Shown: piece by piece, positions 19,561 through 30,320 of the stretch | How the letters are laid out: every line of letters begins with the position of its first letter | Position numbering within the stretch: position 1 is the stretch's first letter | Assembly: GCF_018278905.1 (NCBI RefSeq) | Contig: NZ_CP046600.1 | Location: forward strand, 3,534,001-3,598,000 | Reading direction: 5' to 3' | Source of the DNA: Mycobacterium spongiae | Lineage (GTDB): Bacteria > Actinomycetota > Actinomycetes > Mycobacteriales > Mycobacteriaceae | DNA: 64,000 bases | Position numbers and translations under genes: made by a program | The notes under the pieces: generated by a model | The model's database searches: none | The model's input: only the letters and a program-made list of their open reading frames with translations | Told to the model about the DNA's origin: nothing

Positions 19561-20094
19561 GTGAAAAACTTTGTGCGCTTCGCTGCAGCAAGTGCCGCGG
19601 TTACCGCCGGTTTGGGGCTCGCGGGCATAGCAACCGCGACCGGCGCCGCGGCCCAAACTGGGCCCGGCTTGTTCGGAACTGACCTGCCTGGTGATCCCGG
19701 GCCTGCGGACCCCGGTCCCGGCGGACCTGGTGGACCGGGCGGACCTGGTGGACCAGGCGGACCCGGCGGCCCGGGCGGTCGCGGCCCCGGCGGTCCCGGC
19801 TTGCCCGGCGCACCGGGCGGTCCCGGCGCTCCGGGCAGTCCCGGCTTGCCTGGCGGTCCGGGCGGTCCCGGCCGCGGCGGACCCGGAGGCCCCGGCGGAC
19901 CCGGCGGCCCAGGCGGTCGCGGCCCCGGCGGTCCCGGCTTGCCCGGCGCTCCGGGCAGTCCCGGCTTGCCCGGCGCACCGGGCGCCCCCGGCGCTCCGGG
20001 CGCCCCCGGGGCTCCCGGCGGACCAGGCGGACCCGGCGGACCCGGCGGCCCCGGCGGACCCGGCGGCCCAGGGGGTCCCGGCCCCGGGGCCTGA
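19561..20094 (+). CDS. Secreted collagen-like Gly-X-Pro repeat protein
   Basis: A 177-residue protein from GTG 19561. A Sec leader ([19 protein letters not shown], then ATATGAAAQ) is followed by about 130 residues of almost unbroken Gly-X-Pro triplets: GGP runs, GAP/GLP/GSP blocks and occasional GRG interruptions. Two larger blocks of the form [14 protein letters not shown] are repeated, showing internal duplication. Gly at every third position is the collagen triple-helix pattern, though Gly at X (GGP) makes a weak helix. It is exported and may be a surface or wall-associated filament. The gene downstream begins 40 bases later and encodes an MHB-type protein. Confidence 0.8.
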   Translation: MKNFVRFAAASAAVTAGLGLAGIATATGAAAQTGPGLFGTDLPGDPGPADPGPGGPGGPGGPGGPGGPGGPGGRGPGGPGLPGAPGGPGAPGSPGLPGGPGGPGRGGPGGPGGPGGPGGRGPGGPGLPGAPGSPGLPGAPGAPGAPGAPGAPGGPGGPGGPGGPGGPGGPGGPGPGA

Positions 20095-20133
20095 TCGGCT
20101 GGTGGGCGAGGGCCGTCCGGCAGGAGTGGACCA

Positions 20134-20484
20134 GTGAGTGGTCGGCTGAAAGCTTGGTTGTCGTGGCGACGTGTTCTCGCCGCAGTCGCCATGGCCGCGG
20201 TCCTCGTGAGCGCCCCAGTGACCGTGACGACCGACTCGGGAGACTCAGCACTAGTCGGATCAGTCCCAGTCAACGTCCTCGCCACCGCGCACGCCCAGCC
20301 CGACTGTTCCCCGTCAGCGCGGGCCGACTCAATTCGCGACATGGCCCGTTTTGTCGACGAGCACCCGGAGATTCGGACGATGTTGGGTGACGCATGGCGG
20401 GAGAGCACCCCGCAAGAGCGACGGGCCGCGATAGAGGCGTACCTGGCCCGGCACCCCGAAGAAGGTGGAGCTTGCCGCCCATAA
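20134..20484 (+). CDS. Hemophore-like MHB-domain secreted protein
   Basis: This 116-residue protein from GTG 20134 has a basic N-terminus, a hydrophobic leader ([18 protein letters not shown]) and a short mature helical domain with two conserved Cys (PDCSPS near the start, GACRP at the end). The core [18 protein letters not shown] ... [12 protein letters not shown] follows the pattern of the mycobacterial haem-binding (MHB) domain, in which HP-containing helices bind haem. A role in haem uptake or other small-ligand carriage outside the membrane is inferred from family. It is probably co-transcribed with the collagen-like gene 40 bases upstream. Confidence 0.78.
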   Translation: MSGRLKAWLSWRRVLAAVAMAAVLVSAPVTVTTDSGDSALVGSVPVNVLATAHAQPDCSPSARADSIRDMARFVDEHPEIRTMLGDAWRESTPQERRAAIEAYLARHPEEGGACRP

Positions 20485-20589
20485 ACCGCCCATAGAGAAT
20501 GCCGGCATGCCAAGGAATAAGACCCAGGGTTTGCCGGCGACCGTGCTCAGATTACGACCATTCGGTGATCTCGATACGGTGGCACACTC

Positions 20590-21384
20590 ATGAGCGGGAG
20601 GCTTGCTGACAAGATCGCCGTGATTTCCGGGGGTGGCACCGGCATCGGCGCGGCTACCGCCCGCCGCTTCGCGGCAGAAGGCGCCCGGGTTGTGGTCACC
20701 GGACGGCGACGCGAGCCGATAGAGTCCGTCGCCGCCGACATCGGCGGCGTTGCGGTCGCCGGCGATACCAGCGAAACCGAGCACGCGACCGCCGCCGTCA
20801 CCGCCGCGTTGACCCACTTCGGCGGGGTGGACATTGTCGTTGCCAACGCCGGCGTCGGGATAGGCGGCGATGTGTTGTCGGTTCGCGATGAGGACTGGCA
20901 GCAGATGTTGGACGTCAATGTGACCGGCGCGATGAAGCTGGCCCGTGCGGCGCTGCCGGCGCTCATCGACCGCGGTGGCGGAGCCATCGTCAACATCTCC
21001 TCGGTGAGCGCGTTGTCGGCCTCACCCGCCCGCGTGGGGTATGGCGTGAGCAAATCCGCGCTGCTCGCGTTGACCCGATCGATGGCGTATGACTATGGCC
21101 GCCAAGGCATCCGAGTCAACACGGTGTGCCCTGGCTGGGTCCGTACGCCGATGGCCGATGCGGCGATGGACTCGTTGGCGAACGCCAAAGACATTGACCG
21201 CGAAGAGGCCTACCGAAGGGCCGCAGCGCATCTGCCGCTGAGGCGAGTGGCCCGCCCCGAGGAGATCGCCCACTGCTGCGTGTTCCTCGCCTCCGATGAA
21301 GCTTCCTTCGTTACGGGTGCGGTGCTGGTCGCTGATGGCGGCGGCGAGATCGTCGGGACCGGCACACTGGCGTTCGACGACTAG
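20590..21384 (+). CDS. Short-chain dehydrogenase/reductase
   Basis: A 264-residue classical SDR. Cofactor motif VISGGGTGIGAATARRFAAEG (TGxxxGxG type), VVTGRRREP (an Arg pair suggesting NADP(H)), NAGVGIGG (NNAG position), and catalytic Ser in INISSVSALSA with YGVSKSALL providing Tyr-x3-Lys. The C-terminal GAVLVADGGGEIVGTG is the usual SDR end. It oxidises or reduces a hydroxyl/keto group in the cytosol. A cytochrome P450 follows on the same strand after 126 bases, suggesting a shared oxidative pathway of unknown substrate, perhaps lipid or sterol derived. Confidence 0.92.
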   Translation: MSGRLADKIAVISGGGTGIGAATARRFAAEGARVVVTGRRREPIESVAADIGGVAVAGDTSETEHATAAVTAALTHFGGVDIVVANAGVGIGGDVLSVRDEDWQQMLDVNVTGAMKLARAALPALIDRGGGAIVNISSVSALSASPARVGYGVSKSALLALTRSMAYDYGRQGIRVNTVCPGWVRTPMADAAMDSLANAKDIDREEAYRRAAAHLPLRRVARPEEIAHCCVFLASDEASFVTGAVLVADGGGEIVGTGTLAFDD

Positions 21385-21510
21385 GGACGTACCCCGGCGC
21401 CGGCGCCGTTCTCCGGCTTGACGCCGACAACTCTGCCGTACTGTGGAAATCACAGTGGAGGAACGGCCGGCGTGCGCCCGAATCCGAGCGCTCATACCAA
21501 GGAGCCGCAG

Positions 21511-22731
21511 ATGAGCACCACCCAGGACATGCCAACGGGCGAATCGATCCAGCTAGAGAGCCCGGACTTCTTGGCCGATCCGTTCGGCGTCTATGACCAC
21601 TTGCGACGCAACTCCCCGGTCCACCGCGCCACGATGAGCTATATCGGTAACGCCGAGCTCTACGTGTTGGCCCGCTACCACGACTGCGTTGACCTCACCA
21701 CCGATCCGCGGTTCCGACGCGTGGTCGAAGGCGCCGAGCCACCACCGGTTCCGCAGGCGATCCGATTTCTCAGTACCGACAGCATGATCTACAAGGACGA
21801 CCCCGAACATCTACGGCTGCGTAACCTCGTCAGCCGGGCGTTCACGCCCAAAGCTATCGCGACGTTGACTGATCGCGTCGAGGCAGTCACGAGCGAACTG
21901 CTCGACGGGTTTCGCCGCGGCCAACAAATCGAGCTCATCACCGACTACGCCCTGCCCATCCCGGTCACCGTGATCAGTGAGATGGTCGGCGTCGACGAAT
22001 CCGATCGGGCTCGCTTCCACGACGGTATGAAACTGATTATCGACGGAGTGACCACCTACGACCTGGAAGCGCTGGCAGCCAAATTCGAAGACCTGATCGA
22101 CTTCCTGCGCGGCGTCATCGACCGCCGTCGGGCCGAGCCGGCCGACGACATCATGACCGGGCTGATCCACGCGTCTCAGGACGGCGACAGACTCACCGAC
22201 GACGAGCTCGTGGCAATGGTGTTTCTACTGATCAGCGCCGGTTACGAAACCACCTACAACCTGATCAGCAACGGAGTCGCCGCGCTGCTGACCCACCCGG
22301 ATCAGCTCGAACTCCTCATCACCAACCCGGAGCTGATCGGTAGCGCCGTCGAGGAGATCCTGCGCTATACCGGCACCATCGGCGGCACCAAACCCAACTA
22401 CGCAACCGAGGACGTCGAGTGGCACGGGGTTCACATTCCGCGCGGGGCGATGGTCGTCCCGCTGCTGGCCTCGGCGAACCGCGACCCCGCCGTCTTCGAC
22501 CGGCCCGAAGTCTTTGACATCACGCGATCCCCCAACTACCACATTGCTTTTAGCAAGGGGCCGCACTTCTGCCTGGGCGCCAACCTGGCGCGGATGGAAA
22601 CCCGCATTGCGATCGGCAATCTCATCGCCAGATTTCCCGATCTGACCCTCGCTGTCGACCCTTCCGAGCTGCAATACGTACCGGTTCCGCTGTGGCGCCG
22701 TCTGACCAGGTTGCCCATCACTCTGCGCTGA
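21511..22731 (+). CDS. Cytochrome P450
   Basis: This 406-residue soluble P450 has the I-helix oxygen motif LISAGYETTYN, the K-helix EEILR and the haem-binding loop FSKGPHFCLGANLARMETRIAI, with axial Cys354. Length and lack of a membrane anchor are normal for bacterial class I P450s needing ferredoxin and reductase; none is encoded nearby. ATG 21511 has a clear ribosome site (AAGGAG). It follows an SDR, and the pair could hydroxylate and then oxidise one substrate. The CYP family number was not determined. Its stop overlaps the convergent methyltransferase by 14 bases. Confidence 0.93.
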   Translation: MSTTQDMPTGESIQLESPDFLADPFGVYDHLRRNSPVHRATMSYIGNAELYVLARYHDCVDLTTDPRFRRVVEGAEPPPVPQAIRFLSTDSMIYKDDPEHLRLRNLVSRAFTPKAIATLTDRVEAVTSELLDGFRRGQQIELITDYALPIPVTVISEMVGVDESDRARFHDGMKLIIDGVTTYDLEALAAKFEDLIDFLRGVIDRRRAEPADDIMTGLIHASQDGDRLTDDELVAMVFLLISAGYETTYNLISNGVAALLTHPDQLELLITNPELIGSAVEEILRYTGTIGGTKPNYATEDVEWHGVHIPRGAMVVPLLASANRDPAVFDRPEVFDITRSPNYHIAFSKGPHFCLGANLARMETRIAIGNLIARFPDLTLAVDPSELQYVPVPLWRRLTRLPITLR

Positions 22732-23314
22732 GAGGGGCTTTGCGGCGCAACTGATACCAGCGTGCGTTGTCGATGGTGAAGCGGCGTCCAAAACGCTTGA
22801 CCTCGAACGCTTTCATGGCCGCCTGCTCGATGTCGAAATCTGCCGAGAATCGGTCGGCGATTTCGTTGGGCCGCATCCGAATGCCTTCCCACATCACCAG
22901 CAACGCGCCGGGCTTGGCGACCGCGGCGAGTTCGCGCGCTAAGGCCTGCTTGCCGTCGTCGGCCAGGGAGTGGTAGCAGCCGTTGTCGATGATCAAGTCG
23001 AAGGGTCCCGTGATGCCCTGTTCGGTCAGCCTGGTGACGTCGGCTTCGATGAAGCTGGCGCCGGAGACACCTGCCGCTGCGGCCGTGGCCTTTTGGATTG
23101 CGGCGGGCGAGAAATCCACGCCAATGGCACGCCAGCCGTGGCGGGCCAGAAATGCTACGTTGCCGCTGGTGCCGCAACCGACATCCAGCGCGGCACCGGG
23201 CGCGACGGCGTTCGGACCGTCGGCAAGGGCACGGATTTCGTCGGGGACCGGGGTGTCCCAGATCGGTCGACGCGCCCGGTACATGGTGTTAAACAGCGCT
23301 TTTCGCCACGGCAT
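22718..23314 (-). CDS. SAM-dependent methyltransferase (thiopurine/TehB-like)
   Basis: A 198-residue protein starting at ATG 23314. Motif I is AALDVGCGTSGNVAFLARHGW, followed by AIGVDFSPAAI, ASFIEADVT and FDLIIDNGCYHSLADDGKQ. The IDxGCYHSL element is typical of small-molecule methyltransferases of the thiopurine/TehB-like group. It starts two bases after the stop of the upstream MBL hydrolase on the same strand, so the two form a tight operon. The start PWRKALFNTMYRARRPIWDTP is also characteristic of that group in mycobacteria. Acceptor unknown; detoxification is a fair guess. Confidence 0.85.
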   Translation of the reverse strand: MPWRKALFNTMYRARRPIWDTPVPDEIRALADGPNAVAPGAALDVGCGTSGNVAFLARHGWRAIGVDFSPAAIQKATAAAAGVSGASFIEADVTRLTEQGITGPFDLIIDNGCYHSLADDGKQALARELAAVAKPGALLVMWEGIRMRPNEIADRFSADFDIEQAAMKAFEVKRFGRRFTIDNARWYQLRRKAPLSAE

Positions 23315-23316
23315 TG

Positions 23317-24204
23317 CTAATTCCCTTGTCTGAGGTGGCCCGCCGCGGCGCGCAATTTCTGCTCCGCGAGTAGGTCGTGGGCGGGAAGGATCACCAGATC
23401 GGGCAGGTGTTTCTTGAGCGCTCGCACCTTGGCGAACGAATCGGCCAGCAGCTTCTTGTCTCCAATCGCGGGGAACTGGTCGCGGTAGAGCAGTTCCTCG
23501 GCGTAGGTCAGGTCGCCGACCAGGAGGAGGGGCGGGGCCGAATTGCGCCGCACCAACATCGACACCGAACCCGCCAGATGGCCAGGAGTGGGCACCACGA
23601 CCAATGAACCGTCGCCCATCAGATCGAACTTCTCGGTGAATGGCTCCAACGCGGGGTCGTCGTTGGGCTCGAACGGAATCATCCGCCATTTGGCGCCGGG
23701 AATCTCGGTGCGCTCACGCAAGACCATGTGGCGCTCGGGGTGATGGGGGCCCCGCATGTAGGCGAATCCCTCTGCGGCGGTGAACAGCTCCGCCTGCGGG
23801 ATCTCGGCGATGCCGCCGACGTGATCGGAATGGAGGTGGGAGATGACGGCCTTGACCACCATCGCCGCCGAATAACCCGCGCGCTCGAGCTGTACCGAAA
23901 GACTGTCGTCCGGCCCGATGTGCCAGCGAAAGATATGCCGCATGAAGAACGCGGTGATCGGGTCGGGCCAGTAGTCGGCATCCGTCTCGACGGCAGGATC
24001 CATGCCGGCGTCAAACAGCACCACACCGTCTTGGTGTGCGATCACGTAGACATTGATGGGCAGACGCAGCCAACGCCGGCCGAAGAAGACCCACCAATAG
24101 CTAGGTTTGCGGGTCCCGTACACGTGTTCGTAGTGACCCTCACCCGCCCCGGTGGCGATCACGGACACCGCGGTGATCGGGTCACGGTGAGCCAAGCGGT
24201 CCAT
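23317..24204 (-). CDS. Metallo-beta-lactamase-fold hydrolase, lactonase-like
   Basis: This 295-residue MBL-fold enzyme carries the complete dinuclear zinc motif HLHSDHVGG, a later PTPGHLAGS His, the bridging Asp in LLVGDLTYAEE and a final His in ILPAHD. This resembles AiiA/AttM N-acyl-homoserine-lactone lactonases and related hydrolases. No signal peptide is present. Start ATG 24204 follows GGGAG. It is the first gene of an operon with the methyltransferase and diverges from an Rv2305-like gene across 137 bases. Substrate unknown; a lactone or ester is likely. Confidence 0.87.
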   Translation of the reverse strand: MDRLAHRDPITAVSVIATGAGEGHYEHVYGTRKPSYWWVFFGRRWLRLPINVYVIAHQDGVVLFDAGMDPAVETDADYWPDPITAFFMRHIFRWHIGPDDSLSVQLERAGYSAAMVVKAVISHLHSDHVGGIAEIPQAELFTAAEGFAYMRGPHHPERHMVLRERTEIPGAKWRMIPFEPNDDPALEPFTEKFDLMGDGSLVVVPTPGHLAGSVSMLVRRNSAPPLLLVGDLTYAEELLYRDQFPAIGDKKLLADSFAKVRALKKHLPDLVILPAHDLLAEQKLRAAAGHLRQGN

Positions 24205-24341
24205 GGGCGGCTCCCGTCGACTCAGGCACAGTTCGTTTCGCACAGGCGTAGGGGCTCTCCCACGGGAGCCTCGAGCGGCCTAGCGATCTGCCTTCCACAA
24301 CTACAACCGCCGCGATTTGCCCGCTAGAGCAAAATGGCCCT

Positions 24342-25631
24342 ATGACCCAAACGCTGCGACTCACCGCGCTCGACGAGATGTTCATCACCGACGACATCGA
24401 CATCATTCCTTCGGTTCAAATAGAGGCGCGCGTGTCCGGCCGCCTGGACCCAGACCGGCTTGCCACAGCCCTGCGCGCCGCCGTCGCGAAGCACCCCCTT
24501 GCTCGGGCACGACTTGGCCGCGCGCGCCTGACCGCGCGGACACTGTATTGGGAAGTACCCGACCGCGCGGATCACCTCGCCATGGAGATCACCGATGAAC
24601 CCGTGAGCGAAGTCCGCAGTCGCCTCTATGCGCGGGTTCCCGATCTGCACCGCAGCCCAGTGTTTTCCGTCGCGGTGGTCCGCGAGACCCATGGGGACCG
24701 CCTTCTGCTCAACTTCCATCACGCGGCCTTCGACGGCATGGGAGCGATGCGTTTCTTGCTCTCACTCGTTCGGGCTTATGCGGGCGAGCCCGATGAAGTC
24801 GGTGGACCGCCCATCGAGGAAGCCCGTGACCTGAAGGGCATTGCCGGCTCCCGCGATCTCTTCGACGTTCTGATCCGCGCCCGGGGGGTCGCCAAACCGG
24901 CCATCGACCGGAAGCGAACCACCCGGGTCGCCGCGGACGGCGGCTCGCCGGAGGGGCCGCGATTCGTCTTCGCTCCGCTCACCATCGAGGGCGACGAGAT
25001 GGCCACCGCACTCGCGCGTCGACCCGCGGGGGCCACGGTGAACGACCTGGCCATGGCCGCGCTGGCGCTGACGATCCTGCGGTGGAACCGCGCCCACGAT
25101 GTCCCGCTCGCCGATTCGGTGTCGGTGAACATGCCGGTGAACTTCCGGCCGCCGGCGTGGTCGACCGAGGTCATCTCGAACTTCGCTAGCTACCTCGCGA
25201 TCGTGCTGCAGGTCGAGGAGGTGACTGACCTCGAGAAGGCGACCGCGATCGTCGCCGGGATCACCGGGCCGATGAAGCAATCCGGCGCGGCTGGGTGGGT
25301 CGTGGACCTGCTCGAGGGCGGAAACGCGTTGCCGGCCATGCTCAAACGCCAACTCCAGCTGCTGCTCCCGCTGGTCGAAGATCGGGTCGTCGAGAGCGTC
25401 TGCCTTTCCAATCTGGGCCGAGTCGACGTCCCCGCATTTGGAGGCGAGGCTGGCGACACCACCGAGGTGTGGTTCAGTCCGACGGCGGCTTTAAGCGTCA
25501 TGCCGATCGCACTCGGTCTCATCGGTTTCGGCAGGACGCTGCGGGCCATGTTCCGCGCCGACGGACGGGTCATCGGCGACGAGGCGTTGGGCCGGTTTGC
25601 CGCGTTGTATCGCGACACCCTGCTGACCTGA
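24342..25631 (+). CDS. Condensation/acyltransferase-fold protein (Rv2305-like)
   Basis: A 429-residue protein. The N-terminal half contains NFHHAAFDGMGAM, with catalytic His126-His127 and Asp131-Gly132 in the HHxxxDG pattern shared by NRPS condensation domains, wax-ester/DGAT acyltransferases and PapA proteins. The second half has SVNMPVNFRPPAW and a late CLSNLGRVD, matching the bridging region of that fold. It should transfer an acyl group to an alcohol or amine. The length equals the M. tuberculosis Rv2305 protein as I recall it. No carrier-protein or NRPS gene is adjacent, so it is a stand-alone enzyme. Confidence 0.82.
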   Translation: MTQTLRLTALDEMFITDDIDIIPSVQIEARVSGRLDPDRLATALRAAVAKHPLARARLGRARLTARTLYWEVPDRADHLAMEITDEPVSEVRSRLYARVPDLHRSPVFSVAVVRETHGDRLLLNFHHAAFDGMGAMRFLLSLVRAYAGEPDEVGGPPIEEARDLKGIAGSRDLFDVLIRARGVAKPAIDRKRTTRVAADGGSPEGPRFVFAPLTIEGDEMATALARRPAGATVNDLAMAALALTILRWNRAHDVPLADSVSVNMPVNFRPPAWSTEVISNFASYLAIVLQVEEVTDLEKATAIVAGITGPMKQSGAAGWVVDLLEGGNALPAMLKRQLQLLLPLVEDRVVESVCLSNLGRVDVPAFGGEAGDTTEVWFSPTAALSVMPIALGLIGFGRTLRAMFRADGRVIGDEALGRFAALYRDTLLT

Positions 25632-25664
25632 GACGGCGCACGGCATTGCCGGTGTCGCCCCGAG

Positions 25665-26717
25665 TCAGCCGCCGATAGCGCTCATCGGCCGCGCCGGCTG
25701 CTGGAATCCGGCGGCGCCGATCCCATGCCCGGCCTTCTTCACCCAAATGGCGTCTCGCCACTGATGGGCAATCGCGACGTCGTCGCCGCCGGTTCGGAGC
25801 AATCGGCGCAGGTCGGTCTCCCCGGTGGCAAACAGGCAGTTGCGTAGCTGGCCGTCCGCGGTGAGTCGCACTCGGTCGCAGTCCCCACAGAAAGGTTTGG
25901 TCACCGACGCGATCACACCCACCGACGCCGGCCCGCCATCGACGAGCCACCGCTGAGCCGGTGCTGCCCCGCGGGGTCGAGCGTCGGGTGTGAGGGCGAA
26001 CCTCTCGCGCAGCCGATCAAGAATCTCCTCCGCGGTAATCATCGACGCCCGATTCCACCGATGGTCGGCATCGAGGGGCATCTGCTCGATGAACCGCAGT
26101 TCGTAGCCATTGGCCAGGCAGAACCCGAGCAGATCGGCGGCTTGGTCGTCGTTGACGCCACGTTGCAGCACCGCATTGACCTTGACCGGTGCCAGCCCGG
26201 CGGCTACCGCGGCAGCCAGGCCATCCAGCACATCGTGGAGCCGGTCACGGCGGGTAATCGCTGCGTAAGCCACGCGATCGACACTGTCGAGGGACACGTT
26301 GATCCGGTCCAGGCCCGCATCGGCGAGAACCTTCGCCTTGTGTTTCAGACCCAGACCGTTGGTGGTGACCGATAGATCCGGCCGGGGATGAAGCCCTGCC
26401 GCGAAGGACACAAGCTCGGGCAGGTCGCGGCGTAGCAACGGCTCGCCGCCGGTGAATCGGATTTCGGCGATACCCAGCTGGGTGACCGCAATGTGGAGCA
26501 GCCGCTGCAGCTCGGCGGTGGACAGCAGTTCGTCGCGAGGCAGCCATTCGAGACCGTCGGCCGGCATGCAGTAGGTGCATCGCAAGTTGCAATGGTCGGT
26601 CACCGACACCCGTAGGTCCGTCGCGACGCGCCCGTATTGGTCAATCAGGGCAGGCGAGTCTGGCCGCTGCGCCGATGGAATCGGCGGGGACGGCATACCC
26701 AATGCGGTGATGGACAC
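25665..26717 (-). CDS. moaA: MoaA, GTP 3',8-cyclase (molybdenum cofactor, first step)
   Basis: This 350-residue radical-SAM enzyme has the N-terminal cluster motif DHCNLRCTYCMP (CxxxCxxC), FTGGEPLLRRDL and VTTNGLGL. The C-terminal second 4Fe-4S cluster lies in FCGDCDRVRLTADGQLRNCLF. The protein ends in SAIGG, the C-terminal Gly-Gly needed for catalysis. All key residues are present. It converts GTP to the cyclised precursor of molybdopterin. It starts (GTG 26717, ribosome site GGGAG) 35 bases after a molybdopterin oxidoreductase gene on the same strand, suggesting dedicated cofactor supply. It looks closer to the MoaA2 than the MoaA1 type of mycobacteria, from memory. Confidence 0.92.
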   Translation of the reverse strand: MSITALGMPSPPIPSAQRPDSPALIDQYGRVATDLRVSVTDHCNLRCTYCMPADGLEWLPRDELLSTAELQRLLHIAVTQLGIAEIRFTGGEPLLRRDLPELVSFAAGLHPRPDLSVTTNGLGLKHKAKVLADAGLDRINVSLDSVDRVAYAAITRRDRLHDVLDGLAAAVAAGLAPVKVNAVLQRGVNDDQAADLLGFCLANGYELRFIEQMPLDADHRWNRASMITAEEILDRLRERFALTPDARPRGAAPAQRWLVDGGPASVGVIASVTKPFCGDCDRVRLTADGQLRNCLFATGETDLRRLLRTGGDDVAIAHQWRDAIWVKKAGHGIGAAGFQQPARPMSAIGG

Positions 26718-26752
26718 GGTGCTCCCAAGTCAGTGTCGTGGCGCGTGCGGAT

Positions 26753-29299
<2,547 letters not shown>

Positions 29300-29317
29300 G
29301 TTCTGCTCCTTCTGATC

Positions 29318-30226
29318 TCACTTCGTGGTCCGCTCGGTATCGCGGGCAAGCTCCACGAGCCGCGCCCGCACCAGGTCCGGTTTCTCGTCGACGATGAAGT
29401 GTCCGCAATCGGCTTCTTCCAGCGTGTAGTCGTCGGCGTTTGCGTTCTCCGGCGACGCCAGCGATCGGTGGATAGCGAAGTCTTTGACCCCGAAGAGCGC
29501 GCGGATCGGAACGGTCGCACGGCGGCTCTCGCCCTTGCGCGCCGAGGCCGGTATTTCGCGCAACAAGAACGTCCGGTAGGTGTCGCGGCCGGCTCGCGCA
29601 CACACCGGGTCGCGGAAACGCTCGGCGAAGATCGCGACGTCAGCGGGGTCCAAAGCGGCTCCCCGGGATGCCTCGGTACCGAAGACCAGGCGTTCGATCA
29701 TCTTCGTGTGGCGCTGAAGCGGTATCCCGAACGCGGCCATGACCGGCTGGTATGCCAACAACCGCCACAGATGTGGCGCCAAACTCCGCGGTGACTGCCA
29801 TGGGTGCGAAATGTTCAGCGGCAGGTAGCCGTCGAATCGCTCGGGGGCGCTCAGGATCATGAGGTAGCCGATCCAGCCACCCCAGTCGTGCCCGGCCAAG
29901 AGCGTGGTGGGAAGCCGGAGCTCGTCGAGTAGGGCCAGCACATCGCTGGCGACCTCTTCTTTCGCCCAGCGATGCGGCGGCGGACCTGACCAGCCATAGC
30001 CGGGAAGATCCGGCGCGATGATCCGCAGCCCGGCCGGAGGGTCGGCGAGCAGGTCACGATACGCATAGTGGTGCTGTGGCCAGCCGTGTAGGAGCACGAC
30101 CGGCCTTCCCTCGGCCGGGCCTGCTTCGGTGACGTGGAACCGCACGCCGCGGGCCACGACGAACGAGCGCCGCACTCCGGCAATGGGCGGTGGCTGTGAT
30201 GAGCCGTTAACTCCGTCGGCCGCCAT
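29318..30226 (-). CDS. Alpha/beta hydrolase, epoxide-hydrolase-like
   Basis: A 302-residue hydrolase. RPVVLLHGWPQHHYAYR gives the HGxP oxyanion motif, LLAGHDWGGWIGYLM the nucleophile elbow with Asp (GHDWGG), and DCGHFIVDEKP the catalytic His. An Asp nucleophile points to epoxide hydrolase or haloalkane dehalogenase rather than esterase. First gene of the operon with the molybdenum oxidoreductase (19 bases apart) and moaA. The ATG lies immediately inside an inverted repeat that probably binds the divergent HxlR regulator. Expected reaction: water opening of an epoxide. Confidence 0.87.
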   Translation of the reverse strand: MAADGVNGSSQPPPIAGVRRSFVVARGVRFHVTEAGPAEGRPVVLLHGWPQHHYAYRDLLADPPAGLRIIAPDLPGYGWSGPPPHRWAKEEVASDVLALLDELRLPTTLLAGHDWGGWIGYLMILSAPERFDGYLPLNISHPWQSPRSLAPHLWRLLAYQPVMAAFGIPLQRHTKMIERLVFGTEASRGAALDPADVAIFAERFRDPVCARAGRDTYRTFLLREIPASARKGESRRATVPIRALFGVKDFAIHRSLASPENANADDYTLEEADCGHFIVDEKPDLVRARLVELARDTERTTK

Positions 30227-30231
30227 GAGTG

Positions 30232-30250
30232 AACTATAGAAAACATAGTT
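30232..30250. promoter_or_regulatory. Inverted repeat between the hydrolase operon and its HxlR regulator
   Basis: AACTAT (30232-30237), seven bases, then its exact reverse complement ATAGTT (30245-30250). It lies 6 bases before the hydrolase ATG on the minus strand and 71 bases before the regulator ATG on the plus strand. The AT-rich run that follows could hold a -10 box. Likely operator of the divergent HxlR protein. Confidence 0.55.
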
Positions 30251-30320
30251 TGAACTTGCAATAAGATAGGATCAGCGGCGACGAAACGGGTTCACCACAG
30301 CGATCAGGGCGGCAGGGGCG

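Noticed and set aside
19479..20513. Minus-strand Pro-Gly frame across the collagen-like gene
   Set aside because: It mirrors the Gly-X-Pro repeat. The plus frame has a signal peptide and a sensible start.
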